A DNA stretch of 64,000 bases from Paracidobacterium acidisoli (GCF_003428625.2 NZ_QVQT02000001.1:372001-436000); one strand, 5' to 3'. Positions 9,631-18,731 are shown, counted from the first letter of the stretch. The notes: generated by a model not told the origin, from the sequence alone. Numbers and translations are program-made.

Positions 9631-11420
9631 TGGCCACGCCTGAACTCGCGCCCGCTCTCAGCCGGCTCGCACGGCGAAGAAACTGGATGCTCTCTTCGGC
9701 CGATGCGGGCGTGGCGTCAGCTCTGGCCCACGATGCCGGACTGCCGCTTCTGGTGGCCGAACTGCTGACAGCGCGCGGCGTGCGCAGTGCCGCAGAGGCT
9801 GAACGCTTCCTGCACCCGCAGATAAACCATCTTCTCGATCCTTTCACCATGCTTGGCATGCGCACGGCTGTCGAGCGCATGCAACGAGCCATCGCCGCAC
9901 GCGAACCCATCCTGATTTACGGCGATTACGACGTTGATGGCACGACAGCAATTGTTCTGCTAAAGACGGCCATTGAGATGCTCCACGGCGAAGTTCGCTT
10001 CCATGTGCCACATCGCCTGCGCGAGGGCTATGGCATGCAGCGCGAGATTCTGGAGACGGCCGCCGGCGAGGGTGTCTGCCTCGTCGTCAGCGTCGATACC
10101 GGAATCCGCGCCTTTGCAGCTGCCGAAGCCGCGGAGGCGCTTGGTCTGGATCTGATTGTTACGGATCACCATCTGCCGGAAGCAACGATGGGCCTGCCGA
10201 AGGCGCTCGCTGTTCTCAATCCCAATCAGGCAGGCTGTGCTTATCGGTGCAGGCATCTTTGTGGCGCCGGTGTTGCGTTCAAACTGTCTCAGGCGCTCCT
10301 CGAATCACACATTGCCCCGGACTGGGACCCCGAACGTGTGCGGACCAAAATTCTGCCCTCGTTCCTCAAGATGGTGGCTATCGCCACAGTTGCCGATGCG
10401 GTACCTCTGCTGGGTGAAAATCGTACCTTTGTCGCATCGGGACTCGAAGAACTGCGCCGCCCTGTCAGCGCTGGTCTTCGGGCTCTTATGCAGGAAGCTC
10501 AGCTCGATCCCGCACGCCGCCGGCTTACCTCCACCGATATCGGCTTTCGTCTCGGGCCTCGCATCAACGCTGCCGGACGCATGGACGTGGCATCGGATGT
10601 TGTTGAGCTCTTCACCACGCGCGATCAGCAGCGTGCGAAGGATCTCGCGGCAAAGCTGGAGAAACTGAACCGGGAACGCCGCGAAACTGAAGCGGCCGTA
10701 CTCGACGAGATCACACAGCGACTTGCCGATCCTGTTTTTCGCGACACCCGGTGTATCGTCATGGACGGTGAGGACTGGCACCGCGGTATCATCGGCATCC
10801 TGGCTTCACGTATCGTTGATCGCACCGGCAAGCCAGCGATTGTAATCACTCGAGAAGAGGGAACGGCCTACGGTTCCGGACGCTCAATCGCAGGATTTCA
10901 TCTGCTTGAGGCCATCGAAAACTGTCAGGATCTTTTCACGCGCTTTGGTGGTCATGCCCATGCTGTCGGCTTCTCACTCCCTGCGGAGCGCGTCGACGAA
11001 CTCAGATCCCGGCTTACCGCATGGGCTGCAGAACACCTTACTGAAGAAGATCTGGGTTCTCCATTGACCTGCCATGCAGAGCTTCCACTCGATCGTATTA
11101 CTCCCGCTCTCTTTTCCTGGCTAAGGCGTCTGGAACCGTTCGGCATCGGTAACGAGGAGCCGGTCTTCATTGCCCGTAATGTCCGCCTTGCCGCCGCTCC
11201 AAGGTACATGAAGGAAAAGCACGTCCGGCTGCAGCTGGCCCATGGGCCTCGCGCTAACACTTTTTCTGCTCTGGGCTGGAACCAGGCAGAGCAGATACGA
11301 GCTATGGAACTGGCTGAAGGGCAGATTCTCCACGTAGCGTATCGGCTTCGTGAAAATGAGCATCCAGAGTACGGCGGCATCGAGCTGGAAATCGTCGATT
11401 TGCAGCGCAATGACGAATAG
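9630..11420 (+). CDS. recJ: Single-stranded-DNA-specific exonuclease RecJ
   Basis: The 596-residue protein is a full-length RecJ. It has the DHH phosphoesterase motifs ILIYGDYDVDGTTA and VTDHHLPE (about residues 177-184), and the DHHA1 glycine/histidine motif FGGHAHAVGFSL near residue 440, with an OB-like C-terminal domain. RecJ degrades single-stranded DNA 5' to 3' in recombination and mismatch/base-excision repair. GTG 9630 overlaps the stop of the upstream gene by one base, which fixes the start. Confidence 0.97.
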   Translation: MATPELAPALSRLARRRNWMLSSADAGVASALAHDAGLPLLVAELLTARGVRSAAEAERFLHPQINHLLDPFTMLGMRTAVERMQRAIAAREPILIYGDYDVDGTTAIVLLKTAIEMLHGEVRFHVPHRLREGYGMQREILETAAGEGVCLVVSVDTGIRAFAAAEAAEALGLDLIVTDHHLPEATMGLPKALAVLNPNQAGCAYRCRHLCGAGVAFKLSQALLESHIAPDWDPERVRTKILPSFLKMVAIATVADAVPLLGENRTFVASGLEELRRPVSAGLRALMQEAQLDPARRRLTSTDIGFRLGPRINAAGRMDVASDVVELFTTRDQQRAKDLAAKLEKLNRERRETEAAVLDEITQRLADPVFRDTRCIVMDGEDWHRGIIGILASRIVDRTGKPAIVITREEGTAYGSGRSIAGFHLLEAIENCQDLFTRFGGHAHAVGFSLPAERVDELRSRLTAWAAEHLTEEDLGSPLTCHAELPLDRITPALFSWLRRLEPFGIGNEEPVFIARNVRLAAAPRYMKEKHVRLQLAHGPRANTFSALGWNQAEQIRAMELAEGQILHVAYRLRENEHPEYGGIELEIVDLQRNDE

Positions 11421-11485
11421 CGGCAGGGGAAAGCAACCCGTCGCTCGTTTGCCGGGATAGAGTATTCTCCAACGGGTAAATATCC

Positions 11486-12046
11486 ATGAGCTCCGCAAAG
11501 ACAGGACATCCAACACACGTGGCCCTTCTGCGCGGCGTTAATGTGGGCGGCAAAAATAAACTGCCGATGGCAGATCTTGCGGCTATTTTCGCGGATATCG
11601 GCTGTTGCCACGTAAGTACGTATATCCAGAGCGGAAATGTTCTCTTCAGCGCGCCCTCGACCTTGTTGAAGAAAATCGCAAAGCTCGTGCAGGATCGGAT
11701 CGCGACCCGGTTCGGAATACAGGTCCCCATAGTCATCCGCTCATCAGAACAGCTTGCGGATACTCTTCGAGCGAATCCCTTCCTCAAAATGGGGAAGGCG
11801 GAAGCCACGCTGCACGTTTACTTTCTGGCAGACAAGCCCGGCACTGACGCGGTGAATGGACTCGACGCGGCTCGTTCCACGCCTGATGAATTTCGCGTCA
11901 TTCACCAGGAGATATTTCTGTATCTCCCGAACGGAATGGCCCGCACAAAACTAACCAATGCCTGGTTCGATTCGAAACTAAAGACCGTCAGCACGGCTCG
12001 TAGCTGGGCCACTGTGAATAAGCTGCTGGCATTGATGCAGGCATAA
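11486..12046 (+). CDS. DUF1697 family protein
   Basis: The 186-residue protein shows the family signature HVALLRGVNVGGKNKLPM and STYIQSGNVLF. The family is widespread, cytoplasmic and without an assigned activity. It lies 65 bases after recJ on the same strand and converges with the methyltransferase gene. No regulatory site is obvious. Confidence 0.9.
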   Translation: MSSAKTGHPTHVALLRGVNVGGKNKLPMADLAAIFADIGCCHVSTYIQSGNVLFSAPSTLLKKIAKLVQDRIATRFGIQVPIVIRSSEQLADTLRANPFLKMGKAEATLHVYFLADKPGTDAVNGLDAARSTPDEFRVIHQEIFLYLPNGMARTKLTNAWFDSKLKTVSTARSWATVNKLLALMQA

Positions 12047-12069
12047 ATCCGAGCTGAGTCTGTCCGGTT

Positions 12070-12828
12070 TCAGCCGGCAGCGATGGCTTTGAAGCGCAGG
12101 CGGACATAATCAGCAGTCCACTGGCCACGATCATCGCAGAGTACCGGACGAAGCAGTTCAACGGACTCGAGGAGAACCCTTTCCCTCTCCTGCTCCGGCA
12201 ACCGATCGAGCACACCACGGCGAAATGTTTCGAGCCATCCGCGCATGCCGCTGACGGGCAGCAGCGTCGGCCGGGCAATCAGGCCAATGCTCTCCACCCG
12301 GAAGCCATTCCGTTCGAGGCGCGCAGCGTAGCTTTCTGCGGTTGGAAAGTAGTTATGCTCGGCCTCTTCGGCATTCAGCTCCTGATGCCCCAAAGCCGCA
12401 CGCAGTGCGACGCGAACAGCAGCAATGTTTCCATGACCGCCGAACTCGGCGACGAAACGCCCTCCAGGCCTCAGCGCCTGACGCACCCCGCGCAGAACGG
12501 CATCCTGATCGCGCATCCAGTGCAGCGCCGCGTTCGAGAAGACCGCGTCAAACTCTTCTTTATAATCCAGCGATTCCGCGCTCAGCACTCGCGCGGTGAG
12601 TCCGCGAGCCTGCGCCGCTGCGATCATACTGGGAGACGCATCGACTCCGGCAACGCTTGCGCCGGTAGCCGCGATTTTCTCTGTCAGCGCGCCGTCGCCG
12701 CAGCCAAGGTCGAGAATATGTTCTCCCGGCTGCGGGTCAAGCAGATCAAAAACTCCGCCGGCGAGGTCTGCGACAAAACGGCCAGTCTGCGCGTACTGTG
12801 CTGCATTCCATGTTTGTGTCTGTGTCAT
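12070..12828 (-). CDS. Class I SAM-dependent methyltransferase
   Basis: The 252-residue protein binds S-adenosylmethionine through the motif HILDLGCGDGALTEKI, followed by the acidic motif GVDASPSMI and NAALHWMRD. This pattern is close to trans-aconitate 2-methyltransferase-like enzymes, but the substrate cannot be read from sequence. Its ATG shares ATGA with the stop of the BshB1-like gene upstream, so it is translationally coupled to it. That coupling makes a thiol-metabolism link possible but unproven. Confidence 0.9.
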   Translation of the reverse strand: MTQTQTWNAAQYAQTGRFVADLAGGVFDLLDPQPGEHILDLGCGDGALTEKIAATGASVAGVDASPSMIAAAQARGLTARVLSAESLDYKEEFDAVFSNAALHWMRDQDAVLRGVRQALRPGGRFVAEFGGHGNIAAVRVALRAALGHQELNAEEAEHNYFPTAESYAARLERNGFRVESIGLIARPTLLPVSGMRGWLETFRRGVLDRLPEQERERVLLESVELLRPVLCDDRGQWTADYVRLRFKAIAAG

Positions 12829-13583
12829 AAGGATTGCACCGGAAGCAGAGTGAGGTCGTCGATCAATCCGATTTCTTTCTGCACAAAAGGCTCGGCGTAA
12901 CGCACTCCGCCGAGCAGACCATAGTGGCGAGCTTCGGCGAAGGTACGTTCTCGAATCTCCTCTTCGGGGACAAAGAGACCGCGACCGGCATCCTGGCTCG
13001 CATACTGGGACTGGTATGCCATCAGCGCGCGGTGCCGATCTTCGATAAAAGACGTGATGTCGACAACGAAGCTGGGGCGAACATCGGCATAAAGACTGGC
13101 ATAGACAATCTTGAAGGGCCGGTGCGGCTGCGTACCTGTATCGATCTTTGCCAGGCCGGAGAGAAAGCAGGCTTCGTAGCCCAGAGCCGAGCTTGTGTAG
13201 TGGTCGGGATGCCGTCCTGTCCAGTACGGAAGAATCACCACACGCGGGCGAATGTGGCGCAGAACTCCGACGACCTTCAGCCGGTTCTCCCAGGTATTTT
13301 CAACCCGGCCATCGGGGATGTCGAGGGCCTCGCGCCATTCGACTCCCAGAATGCGGGCGGCGGCGGCGGCTTCCGCGGCACGATCCTGTGCGGAACCACG
13401 CGTGCCAGCCTCTCCCTGCGTCAGATCGAGGATGGCGGTGCGCACGCCAATGGATTTCATGCGAAGAAGTGTGCCACCGCAGGTTTGTTCCACATCATCG
13501 CGATGAGCGGCGATGGCAAGAACTTCGGTAATGGAATCCTGTCCCAGCTCAGCCTCCTTCAAAGTCAAAGGCACGGAACTCAT
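12825..13583 (-). CDS. bshB1: PIG-L deacetylase, BshB1-like (bacillithiol pathway)
   Basis: The 252-residue LmbE/PIG-L enzyme would remove acetyl from GlcNAc-malate in bacillithiol synthesis, a zinc-dependent step in the cytoplasm. Visible motifs are AHRDDVEQTCGG and the HPDHYTSS block. The usual first motif is AHPDD; here Pro is Arg, while the metal-binding H, D, D are kept. The N-terminus (MSSVPLTLKEAELGQ) is about 15 residues longer than typical. The start codon lies inside a near-perfect 43-base dyad (13563-13605), and AAGGAGG sits inside the coding region just after it, so the true start is open to question. Confidence 0.85.
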   Translation of the reverse strand: MSSVPLTLKEAELGQDSITEVLAIAAHRDDVEQTCGGTLLRMKSIGVRTAILDLTQGEAGTRGSAQDRAAEAAAAARILGVEWREALDIPDGRVENTWENRLKVVGVLRHIRPRVVILPYWTGRHPDHYTSSALGYEACFLSGLAKIDTGTQPHRPFKIVYASLYADVRPSFVVDITSFIEDRHRALMAYQSQYASQDAGRGLFVPEEEIRERTFAEARHYGLLGGVRYAEPFVQKEIGLIDDLTLLPVQSL

Positions 13584-13605
13584 GATGAGCGCCGTGCCTT
13601 TGACT
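13563..13605. promoter_or_regulatory. 43-base dyad over the bshB1 start codon
   Basis: The arms AGTCAAAGGCACGG (13563-13576) and CCGTGCCTTTGACT (13592-13605) are perfectly complementary over 14 bases. Between them CTCAT-G-ATGAG forms a second, inner dyad. In the mRNA the bshB1 ATG (13583-13581) falls in the apical part. It could block translation as a hairpin or act as an operator on DNA. No U-run follows, so a terminator is unlikely. Confidence 0.6.
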
Positions 13606-13620
13606 CTCTGCTTCCTGCCG

Positions 13621-15078
13621 TCAGTAAGTGGTGTTGTCGCTGTCCGTGGCGGCGTCCATATAGGCTACGTCAACCGCGGTACCGGTCACTGACACGTTGG
13701 AGTTATCGAGCTCCGTCATAGACGATGTGTTGTAGATGTATACCTGACCGCCCTCGGCACTGTAGATCTTGTTCAGGCCCAGCACGGCGGCAATGCCGGT
13801 TGCATCGCCTTTATAAGCGTCCACAGTCACAGTATTTGTCGAGGTATTGAACATGGTGAGGCATCCATACTGAATACCGCTCACACCGGCCTGCACCTGC
13901 TGATAGCGCACTCCTGCCTGGCACTGAGCCGCGCCGATCCACAGCGTGCTCTCGTCGCCCATGACCATTTTGTTGTGCGTGCCATCGCTGATGGAATACA
14001 CCCCGCCGATGGTGTTCGAAGGCGTATTCAGGACCGTCAGGCATCCCTCCATCAGAACACCTGATCCAGGAGCGCCCGGGGTGGTACTGCACGGACTGCC
14101 GCCCTGAAACTGCTGACCTGCGATGTAAAGAGTATTTCCGCTGAAGAGGCCGTTCGTGGCGCCTCCGGGAATTGCCGTAAAGCTGGTTGCCGCCAGCGAG
14201 ATACCGGAAGCTCCTTCGCTGCCCTGGTTCAAAACAGAACCTGTGATCGGAATGACCGTTACCCCGGCAGTCGAACCTCCGCACTCAGGACCGCAGTCGA
14301 TGACATACGCCGACGATCCGTCGGAAGAAAACACCGCCTTGAGCGGGCGATCAAACTTTGCGGTACCGGTGCTGACCGGGAATACACAGAACTGCGGCAG
14401 ATTCTGCGGCTCGCAATCCTCGGCGCCCTGGTAATGCGGGTTATTGGCTGCCGCGGTTTGCTGGGCCGTCGTCAGGTGCACCACGCTGTATATATCGTCG
14501 GAGTTTGCCAGGAATGCCAGCACAATTGTTCCGCCCGGATTGACCGAGATGCCGTTCACATTGGGCAGGTTGAGTGCATAAGAGCCGCCCGTAACCCGGT
14601 CCACGACAGAAATTACATGAGTGCTGTTGTTTGCAGCATAGACGTAATTCTCATCACGACTGATGAAAATGCTGCTGGACAGTCCACCGGGAATGGCTAC
14701 AGTACCGGCGACCTTTTCCCCGGCATAGTTGATCAGGGTAAAGCTGCCCGCCGCGGCATCATACACCCCGCCTGTCTGCTGCTCCGGCATGTTCTGAATG
14801 GTGACCGGAAGCTTGCCTGAGTAACCGGAGATCGAGAATGAGCCAGTAGTCGCGTTATATGCATGCCGGATGTCGTAAAAAGCATCGACGAACGGCAGCG
14901 CACCGCTTCCGATTGCGCTCGCATCCTGTTCGGTGATCAGCACGCGATTGAGAAGACCGCTGGGCGGAAGGGTCCGGCCAGCAAAATAGAAGTTCTGGCC
15001 GCAGGATTCCAGTGCGAGACAAACCGCGAAAACAATGCCCAGAACAACGCAATGGTACAGAGAACTTCTTTTCTTCAA
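13621..15078 (-). CDS. Beta-propeller lipoprotein of unknown function
   Basis: From TTG 15078 the protein has 485 residues. Its N-terminus is a lipoprotein signal with lipobox LESC, preceded by AGAGG at suitable distance; the ATG at 15180 would add unlikely sequence. The mature part has YncE/Lgl-like repeats (ENYVYAANNSTHVISVVDR) expected to form a seven-bladed propeller. It is probably anchored in the periplasm. No catalytic residues are evident. It ends 38 bases before bshB1 on the same strand, separated by the dyad. Confidence 0.7.
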   Translation of the reverse strand: MKKRSSLYHCVVLGIVFAVCLALESCGQNFYFAGRTLPPSGLLNRVLITEQDASAIGSGALPFVDAFYDIRHAYNATTGSFSISGYSGKLPVTIQNMPEQQTGGVYDAAAGSFTLINYAGEKVAGTVAIPGGLSSSIFISRDENYVYAANNSTHVISVVDRVTGGSYALNLPNVNGISVNPGGTIVLAFLANSDDIYSVVHLTTAQQTAAANNPHYQGAEDCEPQNLPQFCVFPVSTGTAKFDRPLKAVFSSDGSSAYVIDCGPECGGSTAGVTVIPITGSVLNQGSEGASGISLAATSFTAIPGGATNGLFSGNTLYIAGQQFQGGSPCSTTPGAPGSGVLMEGCLTVLNTPSNTIGGVYSISDGTHNKMVMGDESTLWIGAAQCQAGVRYQQVQAGVSGIQYGCLTMFNTSTNTVTVDAYKGDATGIAAVLGLNKIYSAEGGQVYIYNTSSMTELDNSNVSVTGTAVDVAYMDAATDSDNTTY

Positions 15079-15319
15079 AAGCTTTGGACCTCTACTCTTC
15101 GCACGGTTTGTTCCATTCCTGGAAAGCCCAAGTATAACAAAGGAGCGAGAGATGGCGGCAGCCCCGGCATCGAGAGTCAACGATGTCTTTCCGCGGGGCC
15201 GGCAAACAGTTCCCTGTACGTTTTCATCCGTTCCCTGCGCTCTGCGGCAGCCGTCCTCTTCCAGGTTGCCTCCTGCCCGCCGCCTGTTGCCTAATGTCTA
15301 ATGTATGGAAGGTGTCAGG

Positions 15320-17245
15320 ATGGCAAATCGTCTCCACGAAGTCTTCGGCAGCCGTCCCGTTCTTTGCGACGGGGCGATGGGCACCAGCCTGTACGCCCGC
15401 GGCATTTTCATCAACAAGTGTTTCGACGAGCTGAATCTGTCACAACCGGAACTGGTTCGCTCGATTCACGAGGAATATCTGCAGGCCGGCGCGGAAGTGA
15501 TTGAAACCAATACTTTCGGCGCAAATGCTTTCCGCCTGAAACGCTACGGTTTTCAGGATCAGGTAGAAGCGATCAACCGGGCCGGAGCCCGCGTCGCACG
15601 GCAGGCTGTGGAGCAGCTGGCCGACAAGCAGGCCGGGACGGCATACGTCGCCGGAGCGATCGGGCCGCTGGGTATTCATCTGGAACCGCTGGGTAAAACC
15701 AGCCTCGAAGAGGCGCGGGCGGCGTTCACAGAACAGATTCGCGGGCTGGTGGCGGGCGGACCCGGCGTGGGAGTCGATCTGCTGGTCATTGAAACCATGC
15801 CTGCACTGAATGAAGCCGAGCAGGCGCTGCTGGCGGCAAAGGCCACCGCTCCCGATCTGCCGGTAATCGTGATGGTCACGGTGGATGAGGAGGCGAACTG
15901 CCTGGACGGCACGACGGCCGAGCTGGCCGCCGCCCGCCTGAGTGCTCTCGAGCCGGACGCCATCGGTATCAACTGCAGCGTCGGGCCGGCCACGGTGCTG
16001 ACCGCTGTCGAACGCATGTCAGAGGCCACGACCCTGCCTCTGGCCGTGATGCCCAATGCCGGCATGCCGCGCGCCGTCGATGGCCGCAATATCTACCTGT
16101 GCTCGCCGGAGTACATGGCTAGTTTTGCGCGCAAGTTCCTGAAGGCCGGGGTGCAGTTTATCGGAGGCTGCTGCGGCACCACGCCTAACCATATTCGCGC
16201 CATGAAGTCGGCGGTAAGGGCTCTGGAGGCGCAGAAGACCAGCGTGCAGACGACGGTCAAGGAAGCGATCGTGACCGAGACGCCGCCTCCGCCTCTCGCG
16301 GAGCGCTCGAAGATCGGCCGTCTGATTTACGAAGGCACCTTCGTCAGCATGGTGGAGATCGTGCCTCCGCGCGGCATCGATACGCGCAAGGAGCTGGAGG
16401 GTGCTGCCTCGCTGGCCGCCCTCGGCGTCCACGCCATCAACGTTCCGGATTCTCCGCGGGCATCGGCGCGCATGAGCGCGCAGAGCCTGTGCATTCAGAT
16501 TCAGCAGCATGCGGGCATTGAGACAGTGCTGCACTACACCTGCCGCGACCGAAATGTGCTCAGCATTCAGAGCGATCTGCTGGGCGCGTCGTCGATCGGG
16601 CTGAAGAACATTCTGTGCCTTACCGGCGATCCGCCGAAGCTGGGCAACTATCCCGACGCCACGGCGGTCTTCGACGTGGACGCGATCGGGCTGGTGAATA
16701 TCGTTAACCGCCTGAACCACGGGCTCGATATCGGCGGCAATCCGATCGGCGCGTCGACCGGCTTCAGCATTGCCGTCGCCGCAAATCCGGGTGTTCCCGA
16801 TATCGATAACGAGATTCGCCGCTTTGCCTACAAGGTGGAAGCGGGCGCCGAATACGCGATTACGCAGCCGGTCTTCGATCTGCGCATTCTCGAAGTCTTC
16901 CTGAAGCGCATCGAAGAGTTCCGCATACCGGTGGTTGCGGGCATCTGGCCGCTCACCAGCCTGCGCAACGCCGAATTCATGAAGAACGATCTGCGCGTCA
17001 GTGTTCCCGACAGCATCCTGCTGCGCATGCAGCAGGCATCGTCGCCGGAGCAGGCCCGCGCCGAAGGCGTGCGCATCGCTCAGGAGATGATCGCCGCTGC
17101 GAAGCCGATGGTGCAGGGCGTTCAGGTCAGCGCGCCCTTCGGACGCTATTCCGCGGCGGCGGAGGTGCTGGTCGAGGTGCTGGCACAGAAGGCAAAGCCG
17201 GTTCCCGTGGCGGCGAACGAAGGAGCCAGCGTTGGCCAGCTTTGA
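15320..17245 (+). CDS. Bifunctional homocysteine S-methyltransferase / methylenetetrahydrofolate reductase
   Basis: The fused enzyme has 641 residues from ATG 15320, which follows GGAAGG; ATG 15305 has no such site. Residues about 1-300 are a homocysteine methyltransferase barrel with zinc ligands Cys218 (INCSVGP) and the pair near residue 282 (GGCCGTTPNH). Residues about 330-620 are a MetF-type FAD domain (MVEIVPPRG, CLTGDPPKLGNYPD, AITQPVFD). It would make methyl-THF and form methionine, likely with a methyl donor such as S-methylmethionine or methyl-THF. It overlaps xseB by 14 bases. Confidence 0.93.
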   Translation: MANRLHEVFGSRPVLCDGAMGTSLYARGIFINKCFDELNLSQPELVRSIHEEYLQAGAEVIETNTFGANAFRLKRYGFQDQVEAINRAGARVARQAVEQLADKQAGTAYVAGAIGPLGIHLEPLGKTSLEEARAAFTEQIRGLVAGGPGVGVDLLVIETMPALNEAEQALLAAKATAPDLPVIVMVTVDEEANCLDGTTAELAAARLSALEPDAIGINCSVGPATVLTAVERMSEATTLPLAVMPNAGMPRAVDGRNIYLCSPEYMASFARKFLKAGVQFIGGCCGTTPNHIRAMKSAVRALEAQKTSVQTTVKEAIVTETPPPPLAERSKIGRLIYEGTFVSMVEIVPPRGIDTRKELEGAASLAALGVHAINVPDSPRASARMSAQSLCIQIQQHAGIETVLHYTCRDRNVLSIQSDLLGASSIGLKNILCLTGDPPKLGNYPDATAVFDVDAIGLVNIVNRLNHGLDIGGNPIGASTGFSIAVAANPGVPDIDNEIRRFAYKVEAGAEYAITQPVFDLRILEVFLKRIEEFRIPVVAGIWPLTSLRNAEFMKNDLRVSVPDSILLRMQQASSPEQARAEGVRIAQEMIAAAKPMVQGVQVSAPFGRYSAAAEVLVEVLAQKAKPVPVAANEGASVGQL

Positions 17246-17453
17246 GGAATCGCTGAAGAAGCTCGATGAGATCGTCGCGCAGCTCGAGCGCGGCGATCTT
17301 TCGCTGGAAGAGTCCATTCAGCTTTTCGAAGATGGCACCCGCCTCTCCGGAGACTGCCGGCGGCAGCTCGAAGAGGCGGAGGGCAAAGTCGAAATGCTGA
17401 TCAAACAGCGCGACGGATCGATGAAGCGCGAGCCTTTTCCGCCGGTCTCGTGA
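17232..17453 (+). CDS. xseB: Exodeoxyribonuclease VII small subunit
   Basis: The 73-residue protein is the normal length for XseB (FEESLKKLDEIVAQLERGDL, then LEESIQLFEDG). It joins several copies to XseA to cut single-stranded DNA. The start is TTG 17232 with AGGAG ten bases upstream, inside the end of the methyltransferase/MTHFR gene. xseA is not in the window. Confidence 0.93.
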   Translation: MASFEESLKKLDEIVAQLERGDLSLEESIQLFEDGTRLSGDCRRQLEEAEGKVEMLIKQRDGSMKREPFPPVS

Positions 17454-17456
17454 AAC

Positions 17457-18026
17457 CTACTGATGATTGATGATCTTCGGCGAACCGGGCTTCACTTCGC
17501 CGCAATCGGCGCTGACGAAGTGCCCTTTCACAGTCATATCGATATTGAGCGGATGGCCGGCCTGCGAGCCCTGCCCGCCGGTGGTGGTGAAGTGGCCGCT
17601 GCCGTGAGCATGCTCGGCGTCGTCAAAGTACATCTCGAAGTGACCGGTTGTGGTGTCGCCGCGTGATGTGGTGCAGCTCTCATCGAAGACCATTTTGCTG
17701 CTGGTAAAGCTGAGATTGTTCTGCGTGCACTGCTCATCGCGGTGGCGGCGCGCGTCGGCCATGCTCTTCTGCCACTCCTCCGGCGTATAGCAGGATTGCG
17801 CGGTCATGGTCTGCGGCGTGCTTCCGGGAATGGAACGGCCCATCGCCTTCAGCTTCTCAATCACGTCCGGGGGCAGCTGCAGGCCGGTCATGGTGATGGT
17901 GTTGGTGGACTCCCAGAGGCCCATACGGATGGGCGGCGGTGTCTGTGCATAGAGTGAGGCTCCCGCAAGGCAGCCAGCGGCGACGGCCAGCGTGCTCGCC
18001 AGCCGGACTGAGAGGTGCATTTTCAT
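17457..18026 (-). CDS. Exported DUF3617 protein
   Basis: The 189-residue protein has a signal peptide ending ASLYAQ and the DUF3617 pattern: GLWES near the mature start, several cysteines (QSCYTPEEW, EQCTQ, ESCTT), and a C-terminal DMTVKGHFVSADCGEV. It is probably periplasmic. The activity of the family is unknown. It follows the P-loop protein and lpxD on the same strand and converges with xseB, three bases apart. Confidence 0.85.
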   Translation of the reverse strand: MKMHLSVRLASTLAVAAGCLAGASLYAQTPPPIRMGLWESTNTITMTGLQLPPDVIEKLKAMGRSIPGSTPQTMTAQSCYTPEEWQKSMADARRHRDEQCTQNNLSFTSSKMVFDESCTTSRGDTTTGHFEMYFDDAEHAHGSGHFTTTGGQGSQAGHPLNIDMTVKGHFVSADCGEVKPGSPKIINHQ

Positions 18027-18092
18027 GGCGTTCTGTCCCTTCGGCTCTCTTCACGCGTGAGCGGGGCGCGCAAAACGTCGGCCGGAGAGCGG

Positions 18093-18731
18093 TTATATCA
18101 CACCGGCAGTGCGGGAATCGATGAAATGCCGCAGGCGATCTCCGACAAAGTGCGCCAGCGCGGCGGTCATGTATTCCGGCGGCTCGATGGCGAAGACCGG
18201 TTTGCCGGAAAAGAGCCGGGCGGAGACGCCCTTCCACTGCGGCGTCAGTTTCCTGCCCGCATCGCGCAGCAGAACTGCGCCGGCGCGATCGAGGAAGAGG
18301 CGGGCGGAGTCCTTGAAGTCGGCGGTTGCGGGGTCGAGCACGGTGAGATAGAGATCGGGGCGCAGAAACTGCAGGATACTGTTCGATTCGAGGATGACGT
18401 TCTCCGAGGCGGCGATCTCTTTGCGGATGCGGGGCATGGCCTCGGCGAGCATGCCCTGGCGTGTTCTGACCCACAGGGAGCGGACGGCTCCGGCAGCAAG
18501 GAAGCGGGCGCTGTCGGTTCCGGTGAAGGGGTCGCGCTCCTGACTGATGGCGATGGTGTGGTCGTCGGTCTGGCAGTCGCAGGGAGCACCGTCGGCGGTA
18601 CAGAAGCCGTGACCGTACTGCGTGATCTTGAAGGCGGTCCAGTGGAATTCAGGCAGGCGGGCGATGAGGCCGGCGACGACCGAGGTCTTGCCGATGTTGC
18701 GTGAGTGACCGCCGACGACGACAACCGCCAT
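18093..18731 (-). CDS. P-loop protein of unknown function, next to lpxD
   Basis: The 212-residue protein begins with a Walker A motif (GGHSRNIGKTS) and reads like a MobB/dethiobiotin-synthetase-type small NTPase, though I cannot name it. A cysteine cluster, GFCTADGAPCDCQTDDH, follows and could bind metal. Its start lies ten bases after the lpxD stop, so the two are likely in one transcript. A role in envelope assembly is suggested only by that context. Confidence 0.75.
   Translation of the reverse strand: MAVVVVGGHSRNIGKTSVVAGLIARLPEFHWTAFKITQYGHGFCTADGAPCDCQTDDHTIAISQERDPFTGTDSARFLAAGAVRSLWVRTRQGMLAEAMPRIRKEIAASENVILESNSILQFLRPDLYLTVLDPATADFKDSARLFLDRAGAVLLRDAGRKLTPQWKGVSARLFSGKPVFAIEPPEYMTAALAHFVGDRLRHFIDSRTAGVI

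Noticed and set aside
15181-15319. SAM or cobalamin riboswitch before the methionine gene
   Set aside because: I looked for the conserved cores and found none in this 140-base leader.
16019-17317. 432-codon minus-strand open frame
   Set aside because: Antisense of the homocysteine methyltransferase/MTHFR gene with no domain.
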